Positions 1-9,847 of a DNA stretch of 64,000 nucleotides are shown one piece after another (position 1 is the first letter of the stretch; every line of letters begins with the position of its first letter). The notes under the pieces are model-generated. The model made no database searches and was not told the DNA's origin. It saw only the letters and a program-made list of their open reading frames with translations. The translations under genes were made by a program, and so were the position numbers. Location: the NCBI GenBank assembly GCA_938743325.2, contig OW568875.1:372001-436000 (forward strand), given 5' to 3'. The DNA comes from Pycnococcus provasolii (taxonomy: Eukaryota; Chlorophyta; Pseudoscourfieldiophyceae; Pseudoscourfieldiales; Pycnococcaceae).

Positions 1-836
1 GATAAGTAAGAGTAGTGTGAGAATAATAGCTTTGAGGACGCAACGCAACGCAACGCAACGACGTGATAAAGTAAGCAGTGCTTCTAGAGCTCGGGACAGG
101 TCACCGGTGGTGTGGTGGAACTTGGTGTCGGAACGTAAAACCAACTACCTTATGCACTCGTGTGTCGGAAGTCGTCGGCGGGTTCGGTTCGTCGTTGTCA
201 ACTTTCCGACACCTACTGTACATACCCGTGCTCTTATTCTTTCCCATTATCCGCCAGTCCGCGGTCTCTTGCGTCGCGGTCAAAGCCCCAAAGACTCATC
301 GATCGACTCATCGACTCATCCTATCGTAGCTCTATCGCAGGTCGAGGATCCACCCATCGTTTTCGAGCACACGACAGGATAAAAGACCTGGACAAAAGGC
401 AAGTCCCTGCGTTGTTCTTGTTCTTGTTCTTGTTCTGTTTCTCGAACGAGGGAGTGGAGTGACCAGTCAATAGTCTACAGTAGGTAGTCAGTCGTTCGGT
501 CGACTTGGACCTGTACTCGACTTGGGTCGGTCAGTCCCTCGACTTGGTCCAATCGGTCGGTCGACTCGGTCGATGCTTCTACCAACTGCTCCGAGGACTC
601 GAGGACTCGAGCGAGGAGACCCACCATGGGCCATCCATGGGCCATGGGGCAGCCCCTCGAGGCTCGAGGTGGGGCACTGGGTCCGAATAATGCTCGGATA
701 ACCGGCTGCATGGCGAGCCTCTTTCTTTTGCGAGAGTCTCGTTTCCCAACTGGTCAGTCAGTCATTAATTGTTCGTGGCCCATAATACTACGATAACCAC
801 CAAGGCACCAAGCTTTCATCATGGCAGTCCTGCAAC
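1..836. other. intergenic, no gene seen
   Basis: No reading frame here has a recognisable protein or good coding character. It holds simple repeats: CAACG repeats near 42-60, TTCTTG repeats near 414-435, and GGTCGACT/TCGACTTGG-type degenerate repeats at about 490-575. The window edge may cut off a neighbouring gene. Confidence 0.6.
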
Positions 837-945
837 GGCAAGGGCAGAGGGCAAGGGCAGAGGGCAAGGGCAGAGGGCAAGGCAAGGGGAGAGGGCAAGG
901 GGAGAGGGCATTAGGGTTAGGGCATTAGGGTTAGGGTTAGGGTTA
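837..945 (+). repeat. purine-rich repeat leading into TTAGGG array
   Basis: A run of GGGCAAGGGCAGA-like units (837-908) passes into degenerate and then exact TTAGGG repeats (909-945). The array ends about 150 bp before the DUF1499 start codon. It resembles a decayed telomeric tract and is one of several such tracts in the window. Confidence 0.85.
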
Positions 946-1093
946 CGGCATCTCCCTCTCCTCCCCCTCTTTGGGCTTTGGTTTCGAACCGAACCCAACC
1001 CCAAAACCCAAAGGAAAATATCTTATCCTTATCCGTTCGTATCATTTTTTATAAATATAAAAACTGCTGCTCGTGATTGTTAGGGTCGCTTGA

Positions 1094-2200
1094 TTGTTAG
1101 GCGTGATGTTACTTCGACTTCACGCTCGTCCCTGTCCTTCTTCGTGTTTGACACTTCACGCTCCTCACAGTACCCGTAGGGTATCAGGGTCGTATCAGGG
1201 TGGATCAGGTCATCATCGTGCGTGTATCCGTATCTCTCGTGGTGAATCTCCTCGTCGTCGACGTGGACTTCTTCGTGCTTCTGCTTCTGCTCCTAGCTCG
1301 GGGTTGAAATTATTGAGGACTACACATGTGATTCCTGACTTGGAACGTGGCAATCTTCCTGTGACTCACCACCTGCATGCCATGAGTACGCCTTCCAGTG
1401 CTCACTCGGGGGTGCTCTCTGCTGCAGTCATTCTGACGGTGCAGGCGTTGGGGTTAGGGCAGGCGGCGCTTGCCGTGGAGTCGACCCCGGCGGTACAACA
1501 ACAACCTGCTGCGCCCTCTTTGACGCGTCAAGGACGACTCATAGGACCGACGCCCGCCGAAGTGGAAAACGCAAACGTCGCCACGGGAGTGCTCAATAAC
1601 CGGCTGAGGGGATGCGACGCACGGCCGAATTGCATATCAACCACACTCGTGGGAGCAGGTGTCGCGGGAACCTCGAGCTGTCCGTGGGTCCTTCCCAAGG
1701 CGCAAAACCCGTCAGCCGCACTGCGATCCATCAGAGATACCATCTTAGAACAAACGCCAGAGGCACTGCTCGTCGACGAGCAGGGAACGGGAGATGGGCC
1801 GCTGTACGTTCGATACGAAGTTCCCGGGAAATTTGGTACTGACCTTGTCGAAGTTTCTGTGACAGCGAAGCGTGCTCCGGCCGTCAAAGTCGAGAACGAA
1901 AACGAGAACGAGGGTGACACGCCACCACCTGAACCACCAAGAGTGGACGGCATCATCGGCTTTCGCTCGCTCGCCACCAAAATCACGTACATCTACCCTT
2001 TCCAAACTCCCGTCCCTGACATCGATTCACAACGCGAACGTTTAGAGCGAGTCCGCACGGCGCTCGGTAAGTTTACCTCTAACCAGCCACGGCGCACCAA
2101 AAACAACGACATGCACTAACATTCTAACACACGAAATAAAACAGGCTACGAAGAGTACGAATGCGGCTCGTTTTTGGAACCGAGCGGTCGTCCATTTTAG
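1094..2200 (+). CDS. DUF1499 family protein, plastid-targeted
   Basis: Two exons, 1094-2066 and 2145-2200, encode about 342 residues. The first ~110 residues are rich in Arg, Ser, His and Pro and are followed by a hydrophobic, Ala-rich stretch (HSGVLSAAVILTVQALG), which suggests a bipartite plastid/thylakoid-lumen targeting signal. The mature part has CDARPNCIST followed by SCPW, the Cys-containing start typical of DUF1499, and continues to a C-terminus rich in Glu and Tyr. Function is unknown; plant relatives are thylakoid lumen proteins. Splicing (phase 1) adds a conserved-looking tail, YEEYECGSFLEPSGRPF, and the stop. Start choice is uncertain: ATGs at 1094, 1103 and 1381 are all in or near the targeting region. 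A related but membrane-bound DUF1499 protein lies at 39733. Confidence 0.8.
2067..2144 (+). other. introner-like intron 1 (78 nt, phase 1)
   Basis: Canonical GTAAGT donor and AAAACAG acceptor with CTAAC branch-like sites. It shares CTCTAACCA, GGCG, AAAACAAC and ACACACGAAAT blocks with the two introns of the gene at 34021-36942. Removing it keeps the reading frame open to the stop at 2200. Confidence 0.85.
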
Positions 2201-2201
2201 T

Positions 2202-2260
2202 GCTAAGATCCGCTCATTCAGTAATTGAACGTACTTTACTTTGTCCAACGGTCGTCCATA
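2202..2260 (+). repeat. conserved 3'-end element, copy 1
   Basis: It starts with GCTAAGATC two bases after the stop of the DUF1499 gene and ends in CGGTCGTCCAT. It contains CTCATTCAGTAATTGAACG (imperfect hairpin) and GTACTTTACTTTGTC. Three other genes carry the same element in sense orientation after their stop codons. A separate GGTCGTCCATTTTA at the end of the coding exon partly repeats its terminus. Confidence 0.8.
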
Positions 2261-2272
2261 GCTCCACTTGCA

Positions 2273-2277
2273 TGTAA
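2273..2277 (+). terminator. TGTAA poly(A) signal
   Basis: TGTAA 73 bp after the DUF1499 stop codon, in the position expected of the green-algal polyadenylation signal. Confidence 0.55.
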
Positions 2278-2336
2278 GGTAATTTTCTGTTTTACACAAT
2301 AAATTAAAACAACAACAACAACAACAACAAACTATA

Positions 2337-5300
2337 CTACATCAGCACTGGCGTATCCTTGCTCAGCACGGCATCATCGCCAGGCTGTGGCGCATTCCAC
2401 CACTCGCCATCGCCACCGCCACCGCCGTGACCGTCTGGCCCAGCAGCGGAGCACACCTCAAGAGGGAGGAGTGGCCTTGCGACGACATCGTCGAAACGGG
2501 CCTCACCGGAAAGATATCGAAACAGCACGTACACAGTGAGGCTACGAAGAGGCTTCGACGGTACCAAAACGGCACTCCGACGCTGCCATCCGTGACTCCC
2601 ACGTGAGAACGGAACGTGATAGCCGTACGCGGACGTGCCGTCATTATGCTCGACATCCACATACAGCGCGTAGTCGGGACCGACGTCGTCTGGTCCGCTC
2701 GATGGCACGTCCGCGCACGCCGACCACGCCGACACAAACACCGGTGATGCCACCACCTGATTCAGCAAGACTTTCTGATGCGCACCACCCACGCGATCCG
2801 AGGCACCTTCCGTGACCGCAAGGTGGTTTTCACCCGTCGCGGCTAGCACCATCTTTCGCTCGCGCTGAAGTCGCCACTTATCCTCCATTTCCTGCCAGTT
2901 GCCCATGTCAATTCTTCCATGTGCAGATAGACGTCGACGACTTGGCGCATGGCGAGGCTCTTCGACAACACCATGCAAGCGATCTTTTGGGAAACTTTCG
3001 TCGCGATTTAAGGCGTACCCACGCCCAAATGGAACCCAGCCAGCTGCGTGCGTCACGTCGTTCACATCGGGCATCGTGAAGGCGCCGTTTTGGAGCAGAT
3101 TGTAAGCTGTGAGGTTGACATTCGCCATCGCCATCGCCGCACGAGTGTGCTCCAAAGTGAGGCCACACTGTAAACCTTGACGCCTCATCTGTGCTAAGAT
3201 GGCACTTAGTCCATCCCACGCCGTCGCCTGGCTGGAGGATCCACCGCCAGCCTTAACCTTCGCGGCAGCAGGCATCATGGCACGTGCCAGACGAAGTGCG
3301 GGCGCCATGAACGCGGGGAGTTCCTCAGCATACGGACGAAGTGTGCGCTCGACGTATTCCGCGCGCGCGGTAGTCTTCGAAAAGCTGCCCGGCGTGCGGC
3401 GATACCAGAAGAGAGATGTGGGAATTGCCTGGACATGGTGCCCCTGCAGAGACAGCCGTGCGAGAAGCTCCCAATCTTCGCCCGTCGCATCTCGCGCCCT
3501 TGCGACTGGAGCGCCAAATCCACCGATGGACTCGAATGCCGCGCGCGTCACGAGCATGTTGCTGTCGCCAAAGGCATCGCGGTAGAGCCCCACAGATGGT
3601 GCGTTGCCGAGTGGGATCCAGCCCTGTTTTGCACGATTTGCCGCGTCCTGCTCCGGATCCACGCTAGCATCATCCGATATGGGCGGCGCATCGGAGCCTT
3701 CGAAGTAGTAATTCCCGCACGTCACAGCGCTCGCGCCCGTTGCCGTGAGCGCGCGCAACATCACGGTTACTTCGTGAGGCAGCGCGACATTATCGTCGTC
3801 CATGAAGAGGAGGAGCGGGCCCTCGGCTGAAGAGGCTGCAAGGTTGCGCGCCTCCGCCACCGACCGACGCGGCGTCTTCACCTTGTTCAGGGTTTTCGCT
3901 GCGCCAGCGAGAATGGCCTTCGCCGACTCCAGGGCACGCTCCATCTCCCCCTTCAGCTTCTCGTCGGATCCATTGTCCACAATCACAACCTCCACGTTTG
4001 CGTAGCTGATCCTCGCGACGCTGCGTACCGCCTGCAGGAGCATCGAAGGTCGATTCCGCGTCACTATGCATATGCTTACGAGAGGCGTGTTCATGTCACC
4101 TCGCAGAATGCGCCGTGTTGCTTCAACGAGCATTGGATGGGCAATGACGGGAAAGCCTTGCGGGAGCTTGCGATGCTCCTCAAGAAGGTGCACGTGCGCG
4201 TCGCCACTTCCCGGCCCTTTCAGCTTCAGCGCAGTTGGCAGAACGTAGCCCTGGTCCAGGTGCCGCTTGATCAAAACACGCAGATGTCTCGACTCGGGCG
4301 CGAAGACGCTCAGTGACAGGTCATTTGGCGATAGTGAGCTTCCTCCAAGAATGCCCTTCGCTTTCGCTGTAACGCTGCCCTCGTTCGCATGCTCGCCTGG
4401 CCCGTGGCTCGTGCCCTTGGCGGCGGCGGAAAACACCGTGGATGGCATGAGCATCGCGCTATTCTCAAGCACAGCCGACGCTGTCTCCACGTTCGTGACA
4501 AACGGTACACCCGCGGCAACGCATTCGCGCAGTCTTCGACTACCACCCGCAGATCCTGGCCCGGCGGGCAGCACCGCGAGGCGGTATACTCCCTTGCTTC
4601 GCAACGATCCACGCTCCTCAGCCTTGCTTCGGGACATTTGTGTGCGGTGCAGTGCCAGCTGCTCATCACGACTCAATGTCGTTTCCTTGTCAGCCTTTGC
4701 GGAGCTGCCGTTGTTCTGCTTCTGCATTCGCATGAGCAGGCTCTCTTCCGATTTCAGGAGCTTCGATGCCACCTCCTCGTCAAAGGCGCTCGTCACGCCA
4801 CCCTTCAGATACTCAAGTACCTGTTTGTGCGTAGCGAGTCTTCGGATTTCGACATCCACCCACTGTTCCCATCGCCGCGCCTTGGCCTTTACAAGAGCCT
4901 CGCCCGCCACGCGACGCGCATGCGCATCGTGCAGAAGGCCAAGTCGCGACTCGCCTGGCATCCCCATGAATGTGACGCGCAGCTTCTCTTCGCGGCTGAC
5001 GACATGCTTTAGGCCATTGTACGACTCGTCCATGACAATCGCATCCACGGCGTCGAGAAAGAGCTCGAGGCCACCAATCGTGTCGAGGCTTGCCCAGTAG
5101 ACGAGCTCGCCGATGGTGAGCGATCCTCGAGGCAATTCGTCTTTTCCAACCAGTACAGCTGACGCGCTGTGCGGCATGGGAAGCACGCGCAGGTGGCGCT
5201 GACGAAGTGCTGGCCGTCCTGCGCCGCTGGCGGCGTTCGATGATCGGGCACTTCCACTCAGCAGACTATCTCCGACGCTTCCGTCGCCATCGAAACGCGC

Positions 5301-6497
5301 GCCTCCAGGAAATTCGGGAGTCGCGGCGGCAATCGCGTCGCTCGCCTCCATCGCAACGACCGCGTCATCCGCGGTAACGCCATCTGCATATGCCATTCCC
5401 GCGCCTTCCATGTATTCCGTTTCAAGCATGTCCACGTCAACGGCGTCATCGCGAGCGAGGCGCATCCATCCCGCCGATGTGTAGCATGCATGCACGAGCA
5501 CCGCCGTGTTCTGCAGCGCGTAGTGTTGGTGTCTTGCGAATGCGCTCGCTGCGGCGAGACGCGGCGTGACAAAGTGCGCGACGGCGTAAGAGCGCGAACG
5601 CAGGAAGGACAGGACGGCAAGCGCCTCGGCGAATTGCGGCGACACGTCAAATTTGAGCGACGGTTCATCTGGAAGCCATTCGATGTGTGGCACGCGCCGT
5701 CCCGACTCGTCGTCGAACGCCGCCGCCTCGGCACGCAGAACATCCCTGAGCGCGCTGTCGCATCCGCTTGACGGTCCTGGTAGGTTGTCGTGTGGGCACA
5801 CGTGGCTACTCAGTAGCACGGTGACGCTCCTGTACTCGTGCATGAGGTGCACGGCTGTCGCAAACGCGGCATCCGCGAGGTCGTCAGCGTGGTGCATGTC
5901 TGCTGGGCTCGCGACGACGACGGCGCTTGAAGCTTGCAGCGTGTTTCCCTTTCGCGGCACGTTATTCGCCGCCGCTTCGAGGCTGGCTGCATATTCGCCG
6001 TTGTCGTTGTTCCTTCTTCTCGTCGCCTTCGCGCCTCCCGTTCCCAGTGTGAGTGCGCGCGCCATCCATCCTCCGACGTCCGCCGTCGCCGCGGGCATTT
6101 TTCTGATTGCGTCGTCTGCCCACGACCTCTGCATGCCTTGCATACCACCACGACCTTGCGCAGGTTGGATGGATCCCATCATAGATAGGTCTCCAGAGAA
6201 ACCACCACCACCACCATAGAAAGACATCGCAGAATGCGTGTGGACTCCTCCTCCTGCTGTATTGTACACACCACCACTTCCTGACAAGGCCCCGGCCCCC
6301 AAGGCCGCCTCCGTTGAAGGTTCGCGCGAGGTCAAGTACACGACTAAAAGTGCCCATATGGTGATGAACCAGAGAGCTATGTACGACGGCCTAACTCTTA
6401 AGATACGAAAAGAAATCAAGCGCCACGGCCACGGCCATGACGACGACGACGACGACGACGACTGCGTCTCCATCAGGGTAGGCACCGCCATATCCAC
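2337..6497 (-). CDS. Golgi-type glycosyltransferase, GT2 plus GT4-like
   Basis: 1386 residues without introns. One N-terminal membrane segment (about residues 38-57, ALWFITIWALLVVYL) follows a short basic tail, as in type II Golgi enzymes. Residues ~190-790 have a GT4-like layout, with a donor-binding-like stretch LRECVAAGVPFVTNVETA near 680. A GT2 catalytic domain begins at ~802 (LVSICIVTRNRP), with the metal-binding LLFMDDDN near 897 and GEDWELLARLS near 1009. The last ~240 residues look like a carbohydrate-binding beta-sandwich (QNGAF, GWVPFGRGY, FDDVVARPLL). The likely role is synthesis of cell-surface glycans or scales in the Golgi lumen; the acceptor is unknown. It is convergent with the DUF1499 gene. 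TGTAA follows the stop within 60 bp on this strand. Confidence 0.85.
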   Translation of the reverse strand: MDMAVPTLMETQSSSSSSSSWPWPWRLISFRILRVRPSYIALWFITIWALLVVYLTSREPSTEAALGAGALSGSGGVYNTAGGGVHTHSAMSFYGGGGGFSGDLSMMGSIQPAQGRGGMQGMQRSWADDAIRKMPAATADVGGWMARALTLGTGGAKATRRRNNDNGEYAASLEAAANNVPRKGNTLQASSAVVVASPADMHHADDLADAAFATAVHLMHEYRSVTVLLSSHVCPHDNLPGPSSGCDSALRDVLRAEAAAFDDESGRRVPHIEWLPDEPSLKFDVSPQFAEALAVLSFLRSRSYAVAHFVTPRLAAASAFARHQHYALQNTAVLVHACYTSAGWMRLARDDAVDVDMLETEYMEGAGMAYADGVTADDAVVAMEASDAIAAATPEFPGGARFDGDGSVGDSLLSGSARSSNAASGAGRPALRQRHLRVLPMPHSASAVLVGKDELPRGSLTIGELVYWASLDTIGGLELFLDAVDAIVMDESYNGLKHVVSREEKLRVTFMGMPGESRLGLLHDAHARRVAGEALVKAKARRWEQWVDVEIRRLATHKQVLEYLKGGVTSAFDEEVASKLLKSEESLLMRMQKQNNGSSAKADKETTLSRDEQLALHRTQMSRSKAEERGSLRSKGVYRLAVLPAGPGSAGGSRRLRECVAAGVPFVTNVETASAVLENSAMLMPSTVFSAAAKGTSHGPGEHANEGSVTAKAKGILGGSSLSPNDLSLSVFAPESRHLRVLIKRHLDQGYVLPTALKLKGPGSGDAHVHLLEEHRKLPQGFPVIAHPMLVEATRRILRGDMNTPLVSICIVTRNRPSMLLQAVRSVARISYANVEVVIVDNGSDEKLKGEMERALESAKAILAGAAKTLNKVKTPRRSVAEARNLAASSAEGPLLLFMDDDNVALPHEVTVMLRALTATGASAVTCGNYYFEGSDAPPISDDASVDPEQDAANRAKQGWIPLGNAPSVGLYRDAFGDSNMLVTRAAFESIGGFGAPVARARDATGEDWELLARLSLQGHHVQAIPTSLFWYRRTPGSFSKTTARAEYVERTLRPYAEELPAFMAPALRLARAMMPAAAKVKAGGGSSSQATAWDGLSAILAQMRRQGLQCGLTLEHTRAAMAMANVNLTAYNLLQNGAFTMPDVNDVTHAAGWVPFGRGYALNRDESFPKDRLHGVVEEPRHAPSRRRLSAHGRIDMGNWQEMEDKWRLQRERKMVLAATGENHLAVTEGASDRVGGAHQKVLLNQVVASPVFVSAWSACADVPSSGPDDVGPDYALYVDVEHNDGTSAYGYHVPFSRGSHGWQRRSAVLVPSKPLRSLTVYVLFRYLSGEARFDDVVARPLLPLEVCSAAGPDGHGGGGGDGEWWNAPQPGDDAVLSKDTPVLM

Positions 6498-6646
6498 TTT
6501 GGTTTGGTGTTGCTTTTGGAAAGGCAGATCGGATCAAATCGGCGGAATCTTTCCAGGAGGTTTGGGCGGGGCAGATCTGGTATCGCCGTGCACCACCGGG
6601 ATCCTTTGTAGAACGGTATGTAGTTGGTAGGTTGACTAGGTTCGTT

Positions 6647-6672
6647 GTGGGCCCGGAATATTCCGGGCCCAC
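6647..6672. repeat. perfect 26-bp palindrome
   Basis: GTGGGCCCGGAAT is followed directly by its exact reverse complement. GTTCGTTGTGGGCCC before it recurs near 12690, which suggests a transposon-end sequence. It lies 16 bp before the PIF/Harbinger fragment. Confidence 0.85.
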
Positions 6673-6687
6673 CGAGGGCCGAGGCCC

Positions 6688-7110
6688 ATGCTCAAACCGT
6701 ACTCGCACCGCGCCAAAACTTTTGGTGCGAAGGAGGACAGCTTCAACTTCTATTTAAGCCGTCACAGGACGTGCATCGAGCGAGCCTTCGGCTTGCTCGT
6801 TGCGCGTTGGGGGATATTGTGGAGACCACTAACTGGCACACTGCAGAACAAGTGAACAACACCCAGATAATCCAGTGCTGCGTGCGTTTGCACAACTTTT
6901 GTTGTGAGCAGCGCGACACGCAGCCCTGCTGGAGGTACATCGACGAGCGCGGTCGACCCGACGCTCGCGGTGGGTCGTCAGTTGTCCTCCTCCAGGACAT
7001 ACGAGCTCCGCAAGGAGGCTGACAGGGTGCAAGCAGGCACCGTGTCGGCTGGAGGCGCGTATCGTCTTGAACGCGTCAGCCGCCGGTGCGTCCTCAGCCG
7101 CCGCCGCCGA
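6688..7110 (+). mobile_element. PIF/Harbinger transposase fragment (broken)
   Basis: The C-terminal part of a DDE_Tnp_4 transposase. SFNFYLSRHRTCIERAFGLL followed by VARWGILWRPL carries the family's last catalytic Glu (in CIERAFG). The downstream IIQCCVRLHNFCCEQRD is the usual conserved block but in another frame, so there is at least one frameshift, and a stop follows LTGTLQNK. A basic tail (LRKEADRVQAGTVSAGGAYR) reaches about 7110. The N-terminal two-thirds of the transposase and the companion Myb-like gene are absent. It is a decayed DNA transposon. Confidence 0.8.
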
Positions 7111-7167
7111 CGAACTTCAAACACGTACGGCACACCGCGCTGGGTGACAGGCATCTCCATCTTCGAG

Positions 7168-9234
7168 TCACCTCCGATACAATCTAACGTGCCAAATGGA
7201 CTTAACGAGAGCGCCAATCGCGGGCCGCTGACGGTACCCCAAGTCTTTGTGCACGGTATTGATCACCGATAGATACGGTTTCAGTGATTTTTTCTGGACC
7301 GTGCCACGCTCGCCCAGCCACTTGAGGTAGCATGCGACCGTGTATGACGTAGCCGGCAGCGAGCAGACGCCAGCTTCATCGCAGTATTTCTGGAACATAC
7401 GCCATGTTCCTCCGTACGTGCGGTACGATCCAGCTGACAAGGACTGGGCAACCCAATCGGTTAAGCCGTCAGGGTCGCCCGGCGCAATGCGCTCCATGCG
7501 TTTGCGAATCGCGCCAGCCCACGGTGCGATCGCCCCCTGCTGCACCTTGTACTGACGCTGGACGCGCGGCGCCACGCGCTTGCGCGGAATCACGAATGCC
7601 GGGGCGGTTGCCGTGGTATGTGATATACCACGACGTCCCAGCGAGGCGCTCCTGCCCCGTGTGCTGTCCGCCGTCGGCCCGGGATGAACAGCCCGGTGTG
7701 AGCCGGGATCCGCGTGACCTCGATCGCCAGGGCGTCGAGCTTCGCTGCCCAGTTCTCCCTCGGCCAATCCGGTGCCACGACGGTAGCTGCGGCGCCCGAC
7801 TGCTCCAACTTGTCCGCCAATGTTGGCAGCAGACTCCACGGCGGGTTGCACCAATTCTTCTCGCTGCGCCACTGCTCGTCGCTCAGCGCGAGCGAGTTGA
7901 CCGCCTCTGCGCCCGGTTGCTCCCAGCGCGAATTGAACCGCGGTAGCAACGCGTTCAATGCCGTCGCGAACCGGTCCACTGAATGCTGCTCGACGGCGTC
8001 TATCATCCGGAACACCTTCGGGTTCAGCTGCCAGTCTTCCTCGTCGTCGAGGCGACTGAGAGCGTCCGCCTGCACATTCTCCTTCGTGTTTATGTACTCG
8101 GTGAGGAGGTTGATGCCGTTCAGATCGAGCACCCTCCACAGCAGACGCAGCTCCGTCATGATCGCCGGGGAGCGGGTGGTCAATCCGTTTATGATATGTA
8201 CCACGCCCATGTTGTCCTCGAAGTGCTGTACCGTTTTGCCTTCGAGTTGTGATCTGAATGTTGTCACTGCTCGCGTCACTGCGCGCAACTCGTTGAGCGT
8301 GATGTGATCCTCCGCTTCCTCCGACGTCCAGTAGCCGCGTGCTTCCAGCTTGCCGTCGAGCACGGCTCCCCAGGCGAATCCAGAGCTGTCGGTGTGCAGC
8401 GTGGCCGTTTCGATCGGGCGCCAGATCGGACAGCCCGTATCCTCGGCCCGGAGGCGTGCCCACCATCTCAGATCTCGGAGCGCCTGCTTCGTGAGTGAGA
8501 CGCGTCCGTTCCATCCTTGCAGCGTGCCGATCACGTCGTAGATCTCGCGTAAGTGGAACCTCGCCGGCCGCAGCGCCAGGTGTACGAACTGCCCCAAGCC
8601 AGCGAAGGCTGCCAGCTCGCGCTTTCGCACCTTCCTCTGCGAGCGCTGAGCCTCGCACAGCAGGTCCCGTGCGAGGCGACGGAGCTTGTCCGCCTTGCCC
8701 TCGTCGACTTGGAAGATCCCCAGCTTCGTGTCCACGATCAGACCCAAGTGCTTGAGTCTCTGCGTACGGCTTTCCGTCGTCTCCGCGCTCGACGTCCAGG
8801 TTCTCCTCGACGTAAGTCGCTAGTTCCTCCACTCGGTCGTCAGTCTCCTGCTGAAGACTCAGCACTCCGAGTTCCAGATATGCGCTGACACTCACAATCG
8901 ATCGGAAAATCCACGCGTTATGCGAAGACGCGTGTCCCTGTTTCACCGATTCAGCCTCTAGGTGCTGAAGAACAGGGTTCGACGGCAAGGAAAGCAGTGT
9001 TGGCTTGCCACGACGCGGAATCCCAGTCGTAGGTAGCGACTCCGCGTGGCGAGCGTCCGGATAGCTGGCCGGCACCACGTAATCTAACGTAGGCTCGCCT
9101 CCTTCTTCGGCCGCTTTCTTGCCCTTCTGCTCTGCTTCTGCAGCTGCACGGCGCTCCTGCGCTAGCGCAATCTCCAGCTGCAATATTTCGCGACGAGCTT
9201 CCAGAACCTCGAGTTCGTTCGGCGCGTCACCCAT
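7168..9234 (-). mobile_element. DIRS-like tyrosine-recombinase retroelement, fossil
   Basis: Read on the minus strand, it starts with a coiled-coil Gag-like segment (LEARREILQLEIALAQERR), continues with the end of a reverse transcriptase and an RNase H domain (HTDSSGFAWGAVLDG, HFEDNMGVVHIINGL, ADALSRLDDEE), and ends with the N-terminal part of a phage-type tyrosine recombinase (AGSYRTYGGTWRMFQKYCDE). This combination is the DIRS/PAT/Ngaro superfamily. The element is incomplete and broken, with about three or more breaks, so it cannot be active. The frames are still fairly long, so it may be moderately young. It abuts the PIF/Harbinger fragment. No terminal repeats were recognised. Confidence 0.8.
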
Positions 9235-9847
9235 TAATCAATCGATTAAGAATCCAACAGTAAACTTCCAATCGAAGGTTGCTGATGTTTCGATCTAAAC
9301 GTAGGTATTCAGACCGTTTCGGTACACGAACTACGTCCCTCGAAGACGCGTTCGGCGTGTGTTCGACCTCCCACTACTCGCGTGTAGTGCGGCTGTTAGG
9401 TTGTTTGCGAAGCAAGCAACCAACAGCAAGAGTGGATACGCGCGAGCAGCCTTAAGGGAGAGGCCGCCGGAGGGTCTCGAGACCCGCCGGGCGGCCGCCC
9501 AGAACCAGCTGCGCGAGCGACTCCCCCTAATCAAAAACCCCAATTAAACAAGTAGAACTGAAGATTCCCAAAAGTTTGTCCCCCCCCCCCGGACCCGGGC
9601 CCTGCGGCGGGCGGGTTCCAAATTTCTTCCTTCCTCCGCGTCGGCTTCATCCCGTCCATTCTGCTATTCCGCATTCTGCATCTTCACAGCATTTTGCACG
9701 CACGCTCAATTCATTAAAAGTACATAGATCAGCTGTTGCCCGCACGGTGTCTTCCTTATCTTCTTGGTGGTATACTTCTTGGTGGTGGTTGGGTTAGCTT
9801 CTTCTTGGTGGTTTAGCTTCTTCTGGAGTTCTTGCTTCTGGATAAAA
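9235..9847. other. intergenic between fossil element and CDKC gene
   Basis: No gene. A short poly-C run (9581-9590) and TCTTGGTGG-type repeats (9762-9817) lie in the leader of the downstream kinase gene. A frame open upstream of 9848 (from 9764) encodes a hydrophobic low-complexity peptide and is probably untranslated leader. Confidence 0.55.

Noticed and set aside
960-1000. tRNA-like GGTTTCGAACC segment
   Set aside because: The surrounding sequence does not fold into a cloverleaf and lacks an A-box at the right distance.
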